Source of the DNA: a bacterium
GTDB lineage: Bacteria; UBP7; UBA6624
Assembly: GCA_014384545.1 (NCBI GenBank)
Contig: JACNFQ010000062.1
Span: forward strand, 1 to 9,252
Length of the DNA: 9,252 nucleotides
Direction: 5' to 3'
The notes beneath the pieces are model-generated. The model saw only the letters and a list, made by a program, of their open reading frames with translations. It searched no databases and had not been told where the DNA came from. Position 1 is the first letter of the stretch; each line of letters begins with the position of its first letter. Shown piece by piece: positions 5,583 through 9,252 of the stretch. The position numbers were made by a program, and so were the translations under genes.

Positions 5583-6787
5583 TTCCACCCCTCCACGACC
5601 GTTTCAGAAACAACCTCCCCTTCATCTCCAGAAAATCGCAACAACATCTCTGTTCTTGCTAAGCCCTCCACACGGTGGCTGCCCTCCGGTTGTACAGGAG
5701 CAACCGTTAGGGGAGAATGCCGAACAATCTCCGCGGGGACAAATCCCGGCTTTGAACTCTTCCAGATGATAGGGGCATCCAAGAGAGTCTCTAGAGGTGT
5801 CATTCGGGTTCTTCTAGCACCCACCAGATGGCGGAGAATCTGCAAGCCCAGAATCTCAAACACGATAAGTGCACTCAACGGGTTTCCGGCTAATCCCAAA
5901 CCGATCGTTCCCGAATCCCACCTCGTAATAAAAGAGGGACCCCCCGGTTTGAGGATAAGACCAGGCACCAACATCTCTGCCCCTGCCTTTTCAAATGCGA
6001 GACGGGCAAAGTCCTTCTTGCCCCCAGCCGCCCCTCCTATAGTAATGACAAGGTCTGCCTTCTTTTCTCCATCACTAACAGCTTGAATCAATGCGTCCTT
6101 ATTGTCGGGAATAAGTTCCATCGCCACCACTTTGCACCCTTCCTTCTTTGCACGATTGGCAATCGCAATGAGATTGCCGCAAGGGATAGCATCCTGAAAC
6201 GGAGGCTTCGTTCCGGGCATATAGAGTTCGTCCCCAGAAGCGATGATCGCCACTTTGGGAATAGGAGCAACCGTTACTGATTCCACACCTCCAGAGAAGA
6301 GTGATTGGAGGGACCAAGGTGTCAAACGCACGCCTTTTGTGGCTAATAGGTCACCCTTATGAATATCTTCGGCTTGCCGACGAACCGACCGTCCACTTGT
6401 CACTCCCTTATCGAACGAAACAACACCCTCAGTTTCAGCACTTGCTTCTTCCCACGGCACCACCGCTGTCGCCCCCTTAGGGATAGGCGCACCTGTGCCA
6501 ACCCAAGCACAACATCCCTCGGGTAGTTCTTGAGCCTTGTCTCCAGCATGAGTGGGCGAAGCGAGTGACAAGGTAACGGGTTCACTGGGCGTCGCATTGA
6601 CCAAAGCAAGATGGTCAACGCCCCACCCATCCATAGCACTTTCGTTCTTCTTGGGCAAATCCCAACCCGCTTCGGCATCCTCCAACAACCACCGACCTCC
6701 CGCAACTTCCACGGACAGACTTTCTGAGGGCAAGAGAGCAACCTCTCTCTCCAAAACCTCTTGGGCTTCAGTCAGTGGTATCCGCAT
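5573..6787 (-). CDS. moeA: Molybdopterin molybdenumtransferase MoeA (divergent)
   Basis: A 404-residue enzyme that inserts molybdate into adenylylated molybdopterin, a late step of molybdenum cofactor synthesis. Family landmarks in order: NESAMDGWGV (48-57), GTGAPIPKGATAVV (97-110, with Glu113 following), SGDELYMPG (184-192), GGAAGGKKDF (251-260), KPGGP (280-284) and GLAGNPLSA (298-306), then the C-terminal beta-barrel domain. Length fits (E. coli about 410). Three conserved loops differ from the common forms GGVSVGxxD, KPGKP and GLPGNP. The frame is open further upstream to 6889, but ATG 6787 gives the normal opening and has GAGG just before it. It overlaps mobA by 20 bp, so two consecutive pathway steps are translated together. 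It could be a paralogue of altered function, but the mobA neighbour supports a real MoeA. Confidence 0.9.
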   Translation of the reverse strand: MRIPLTEAQEVLEREVALLPSESLSVEVAGGRWLLEDAEAGWDLPKKNESAMDGWGVDHLALVNATPSEPVTLSLASPTHAGDKAQELPEGCCAWVGTGAPIPKGATAVVPWEEASAETEGVVSFDKGVTSGRSVRRQAEDIHKGDLLATKGVRLTPWSLQSLFSGGVESVTVAPIPKVAIIASGDELYMPGTKPPFQDAIPCGNLIAIANRAKKEGCKVVAMELIPDNKDALIQAVSDGEKKADLVITIGGAAGGKKDFARLAFEKAGAEMLVPGLILKPGGPSFITRWDSGTIGLGLAGNPLSALIVFEILGLQILRHLVGARRTRMTPLETLLDAPIIWKSSKPGFVPAEIVRHSPLTVAPVQPEGSHRVEGLARTEMLLRFSGDEGEVVSETVVEGWKWT

Positions 6788-7394
6788 GAGCCTCTTTCCA
6801 TTCCTTACATAACTGTTCATAATCTCGGAGATCGTTGCAATTAGAGAACGACCAACGGGGAATCCCCCGATTGACAAAGAACTTCTCATCTACCATTTGG
6901 ATACCTACCCTATCTAAGAAACCATGGAGTTTACGACCTAGATTGGTCTCGGCTGTTCTCTCTAAGTAGGTGGGGATACGCACTCCCTCTTTCGCTCGGT
7001 AGAGTGCCATCGTGGGCTGCGGAAACCCCTGGGCATAGGGCATGACGCACCCCTCTCTACCCGTAGCTTCGTCCCAGAGCAATTTGGGAAGTCGTTTGTC
7101 TATTGCGGGCACATCACACGCTGCCACGAAAGCCCAATGTGTTTTACACGCTGATAATCCAGCATGAATGCCTGCCAAGACGCCTTCCCCTTCCAAAATA
7201 TCCGGGACGATCTCCCACTTTTTCCATCGCTGGGGATCGGGGGGACTACCCACAATGAAGACACGCGGAATCGTCTCGCCCAGACTCTCCAGTATCCGCT
7301 CTAAGAAAGTCTTTCCACCCAAAGTCATTAACGCTTTGGGTTGCCCCATCCTTCGACTGGCACCCCCTGCCAATACAAACGCCTCTTGTATCAC
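6768..7394 (-). CDS. mobA: Molybdenum cofactor guanylyltransferase MobA
   Basis: A 208-residue nucleotidyltransferase that joins GMP to molybdenum cofactor to make the guanine dinucleotide form. The N-terminal nucleotide loop is LAGGASRRMGQPK (8-20). GVLAGIHAGL (71-80) and the metal-binding CDVP (93-96, Asp94) follow, and NCNDLRDYE (185-193) near the C-terminus corresponds to the family's N-x-N-x-x-x-D-x block. Size fits MobA. The closely related MocA (cytidylyltransferase) cannot be wholly excluded, because QPKALMTLGGKTFLERIL resembles both, but the CDVP and NCND blocks favour MobA. The start is GTG 7394, overlapping the thioesterase stop as GTGA; its Shine-Dalgarno is weak, so translation probably depends on coupling. 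moeA overlaps its 3' end. A guanylated cofactor would serve DMSO-reductase-family enzymes encoded elsewhere. Confidence 0.88.
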   Translation of the reverse strand: MIQEAFVLAGGASRRMGQPKALMTLGGKTFLERILESLGETIPRVFIVGSPPDPQRWKKWEIVPDILEGEGVLAGIHAGLSACKTHWAFVAACDVPAIDKRLPKLLWDEATGREGCVMPYAQGFPQPTMALYRAKEGVRIPTYLERTAETNLGRKLHGFLDRVGIQMVDEKFFVNRGIPRWSFSNCNDLRDYEQLCKEWKEAHADTTD

Positions 7395-8335
7395 CTACCT
7401 ATGCGCTCCATCCGTGCCGACCGCCTCTTTTCCCCCGCCTCAAAACGACTCTTCTCCCCTCCTGTAACGGGATGAAACAACTTGACGGGTTCGGGTCGTC
7501 CATTTTCGCCTAGTGCTACAAAAGTAGCGTAGGCGGTGCAGACACGCCTCCTTGTCCCTTTGAAGGGATCCTCGGCAAAGACCCTAACGCCCACCTCCAT
7601 CGAACTCTTGTGGATGTAGTTCAATGCGGCACGAAATCCCATCAACTCATGCCCCCGAATCGGCGTATGGAAATCGACAGCGTCTACACTGGCGGTCACA
7701 GCGGGTCGTTTGCAGTAGCGGTGGCACGCAATGGCGGCAATCTCATCCAGCGCCAACATCACTTCTCCGGCAAAGACTTTGTCCCCCACCATCATCTCGG
7801 GCGTTACCATCCGCAAACCTGTCGCAACAGCGGGTGCGGAAAAACCTGCCTCAGTGACAGGCAGACTTGCATCAAAATCCGCCAAACGACAGGTGCGAAT
7901 CTCACGTCTGGCTAGGGCGCGCCGCTGAGCCTCATTCTCCGCTTCGGTATGGGGCGAGACAGGGAGTGCTGGAATGGGTGTACCCTTGTCGTCCAATGCG
8001 ATAAATGTCAAGTGTGCTCGACAGGTATGTACCGCGTTCTCTCCCCCTCTATCCGTCCGCATCACATCGATACGGACTTCCATAGACGCCCCAAAGGTCG
8101 CTTGAACAGTCGCCGTAAACCCCACCCTGTCCCCCAGTCTCACACCCTTCAAAATATCGATATCTTCCATCGCCCCTAAAATCACCCTCCCCTTCTGGTG
8201 ACGGTTGGCGCACATCGTCCCTGCCTCACAAATCCAGTGCATCAAACGCCCGCCATATAGGCGCATCGCAGGATTTACATGTTGGGGGAAGACGATTCGG
8301 AGAATCTCTAGAGTTGTTGAAGCAGGTGTTGCCAT
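7391..8335 (-). CDS. Double-hotdog acyl-CoA thioesterase (ACOT7/BACH-like)
   Basis: A 314-residue protein with two hotdog domains, about 8-125 and 170-288, that should hydrolyse acyl-CoA to free acid and CoA. Domain one has HVNPAMRLYGGRLMHWICEAG with the family Asn at residue 21 but Glu37 where an Asp is usual. Domain two has VGDKVFAGEVMLALDEIA with Asp197 but no matching Asn. This complementary pattern is that of ACOT7, where Asn from one half and Asp from the other form one working site. The VDFHTPIRGHEL and HKSSMEVGVRV blocks are typical. The last 25 residues are Arg/Lys-rich. It heads the five-gene operon. The ATG at 8335 has TAGAAT exactly 6 nt upstream and no Shine-Dalgarno, suggesting a leaderless transcript. 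Confidence 0.9.
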   Translation of the reverse strand: MATPASTTLEILRIVFPQHVNPAMRLYGGRLMHWICEAGTMCANRHQKGRVILGAMEDIDILKGVRLGDRVGFTATVQATFGASMEVRIDVMRTDRGGENAVHTCRAHLTFIALDDKGTPIPALPVSPHTEAENEAQRRALARREIRTCRLADFDASLPVTEAGFSAPAVATGLRMVTPEMMVGDKVFAGEVMLALDEIAAIACHRYCKRPAVTASVDAVDFHTPIRGHELMGFRAALNYIHKSSMEVGVRVFAEDPFKGTRRRVCTAYATFVALGENGRPEPVKLFHPVTGGEKSRFEAGEKRRSARMERIGR

Positions 8336-8341
8336 CCCAGT

Positions 8342-8347
8342 ATTCTA
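8342..8347 (-). promoter_or_regulatory. Leaderless -10 box of thioesterase-mobA-moeA operon
   Basis: TAGAAT on the minus strand, then ACTGGG, then ATG. It is the same hexamer as at the ABC operon and has the 6-nt spacing of arginase. No TTGACA-like -35 at the usual distance. It would drive all five downstream genes. Confidence 0.55.
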
Positions 8348-8673
8348 GGCTTGTGGCGTTTCATAAGTTCTTCCAATACCCACTAGGGATGATTCAAGTC
8401 CCATTAGCGCTTTTCATTACTTCGTTCCTCTTGCCGAAGAAGTACCGCAAAGAATGAAACTGGTGACGGGAACAAAAGGGTGAACGGATGGCTCTTGCGA
8501 CGATTTCTTTTGGTTTCTTTGCCCCATAGACCCAATGACAGATGAAGACTATTGGGCGTGATTTGTGAGGGCGGTCTATATAGGGTGGGATAAGGAATTG
8601 ATAACTTCTTTTGGTAGCCACCATTCTTGTCTACCTACGTTTAGTGGCACGTGTCTTGCGATTAGGTCAAACT

Positions 8674-8703
8674 GGAAAAACAGGTGTGGAGAAAAGCGCC
8701 ACA
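8674..8703 (-). terminator. Possible weak terminator after ALDH gene
   Basis: On the minus strand TGTGG (8703-8699), a 9-nt loop, CCACA (8689-8685), then CCTGTTTTTCC. The stem is only 5 bp, but the T5 run and its position about 15 nt past the ALDH stop fit an intrinsic terminator. Confidence 0.35.
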
Positions 8704-8711
8704 AACGGGCA

Positions 8712-8723
8712 TCTAGCGCTAGA
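8712..8723. repeat. Perfect 12-bp palindrome over ALDH stop codon
   Basis: TCTAGCGCTAGA reads the same on both strands and contains the ALDH stop codon (8721-8719). With no loop it is more likely a DNA-level palindrome than an RNA hairpin. It may be chance. Confidence 0.45.
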
Positions 8724-9252
8724 GAGCACGGGGGTGCCAGATGGTCTTCATCTCCACGAAGGGCTCTATCCATAGGGGAGACTCGCAGCCGTTGCAAAAC
8801 CAGCCCTCCCCCTCCACATCCCGCACCCTGACCCGCTTCAGGTTCTCCGCCACTCCTTCCTCCAGAATCTTCTTGAGAGGAGGGGCGCATCCCGCGGCGT
8901 GGATACCGTCCACGCCGCGGTGCGTGGCAACGACATCCGCCAACTCTTCAGCGTATCCAGTTAGGAGGTTGAGGACCCCCGCCGGGACATCACTGGTCGC
9001 AGCGACTTCTCCGAGGAGCGCTGTCGCCAAGGGATAGGCACCGGAGCCCAACGCGATGACTGTGTTCCCCGCGGCAAGGGGGGGGGCCAACAGTGAAACG
9101 AGGGCAAGGAGGGGAGCTTCGTCAGGGGCGATAACAGCGACCACCCCAGTGGGCTCGGCGGTGGTGAAGTTGTAAAAGGGAGCCGCCACAGGGTTTTGAT
9201 TGCCTAGGAGAGCAGCATACTTATCGGTCCACCCGGCGTAGCAAACCAAGCG
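8719..9252 (-). CDS. ALDH16-like non-catalytic aldehyde dehydrogenase domain, 5'-truncated by window
   Basis: The C-terminal 177 residues of a larger protein; the frame is open at the right edge and the first methionine-like codon (TTG 9249) is not a start. YAGWTDKY, EPTGVVAVIAPDEAPLLALVSLLAPPLAAGNTV, TSDVPAGVLNLLTG and the VDGI block follow the aldehyde dehydrogenase fold. After ENLKR, where ordinary enzymes have ELGGK and then the catalytic Cys region, this protein passes within about 35 residues to its end, EPFVEMKTIWHPRAL. That short ending, with a K-x-I-W-x-P motif, is what I recall from the second, pseudo-enzyme domain of bacterial ALDH16. The lack of Glu and Cys is then normal rather than damage. 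Such domains have structural or dimerisation roles. Whether a catalytic domain is fused upstream or encoded separately lies outside the window. A 9-G run (9078-9086) is in frame. Confidence 0.8.
   Translation of the reverse strand, partial: RLVCYAGWTDKYAALLGNQNPVAAPFYNFTTAEPTGVVAVIAPDEAPLLALVSLLAPPLAAGNTVIALGSGAYPLATALLGEVAATSDVPAGVLNLLTGYAEELADVVATHRGVDGIHAAGCAPPLKKILEEGVAENLKRVRVRDVEGEGWFCNGCESPLWIEPFVEMKTIWHPRAL

Larger units (their letters stand above)
8336..8718. other. 383-bp intergenic stretch, no convincing gene
   Basis: This region is A+T-richer than its neighbours. The longest frame (8624-8394, minus) is 76 residues with no recognisable motif and is not called. It holds the thioesterase promoter (8342-8347), a weak terminator-like hairpin after the ALDH gene (8685-8703), an inverted repeat CCCAAT/ATTGGG (8531-8536 with 8551-8556), GGTAG/CTACC (8613-8617 with 8631-8635) and TACTTC/GAAGTA (8418-8423 with 8439-8444). 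A 10-nt direct repeat TTCTTTTGGT lies at 8505 and 8606. No tRNA cloverleaf was found. The segment around 8415-8456 (ATTACTTCGTTCCTC...) recalls the short dispersed intergenic repeats known from many bacteria. Confidence 0.5.

Noticed and set aside
6788-6889. Longer MoeA N-terminus of 34 residues from 6889
   Set aside because: It would overlap mobA by 122 bp and adds non-family sequence; ATG 6787 gives the standard MoeA opening.
8394-8624. A 76-residue minus-strand frame in the intergenic island
   Set aside because: No motif, odd mixture of His, Arg, Phe and Tyr, no leaderless -10 or Shine-Dalgarno before its start, and it overlaps several small inverted repeats.
8407-8699. 9-bp inverted repeat GCGCTTTTC / GAAAAGCGC as ends of a small mobile element
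   Set aside because: A 9-bp match in 383 bp is within reach of chance, no target duplication flanks it, and it does not extend.
9078-9086. The 9-G run as a frameshift that disabled the ALDH gene
   Set aside because: The reading frame on both sides matches the ALDH fold (LLAPPLAAGNTV), so no shift has occurred in this copy.

Overview
This is bacterial chromosomal DNA, a little above half G+C, carrying eight complete genes, one more probable small membrane-protein gene and one gene cut by the right edge. Nothing plasmid-like, phage-like or transposon-like is visible. The lineage cannot be fixed from this window. A short RRM-type RNA-binding protein, an ALDH16-like domain, heavy use of GGG and CCC codons, and start codons placed about 6 nt after a -10-like hexamer fit several non-model phyla (Armatimonadota, Chloroflexota and Deinococcota-like groups were considered). 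That placement is inference.

Left part, minus strand, read right to left: an arginase (1863-955), a single-domain RRM protein (879-628) with a structured leader and two tandem terminator-like hairpins, then a small four-helix membrane protein (531-178). The left margin (1-177) is a cluster of GC-rich hairpins and a 25-bp tandem repeat.

Centre, plus strand: a two-gene ABC-2 exporter operon, with the ATPase at 1904-2809 and the permease at 2806-4107. It is divergent from arginase across only 40 bp and converges with the next operon with 9 bp between stop codons.

Right part, minus strand: a tightly overlapping five-gene operon, 8335 to 4117. Its order is double-hotdog acyl-CoA thioesterase, MobA, MoeA, inositol-monophosphatase-family enzyme, and YugP-type membrane zinc peptidase. 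MobA and MoeA act in molybdenum cofactor synthesis; the other three have no obvious link to it and may simply be co-expressed. A 383-bp gene-free stretch (8336-8718) follows, then the C-terminal part of an ALDH16-type non-catalytic aldehyde dehydrogenase domain running off the right edge.

The strongest system-level signal is a regular start-site grammar. All five transcription-unit-leading or isolated genes have a TATAAT-like hexamer exactly 6 or 7 nt before the start codon, as expected for leaderless mRNAs. Within the large operon, three of the four internal genes instead have Shine-Dalgarno sites and/or overlapping stop/start codons. I see no complete novel defence or mobile system.
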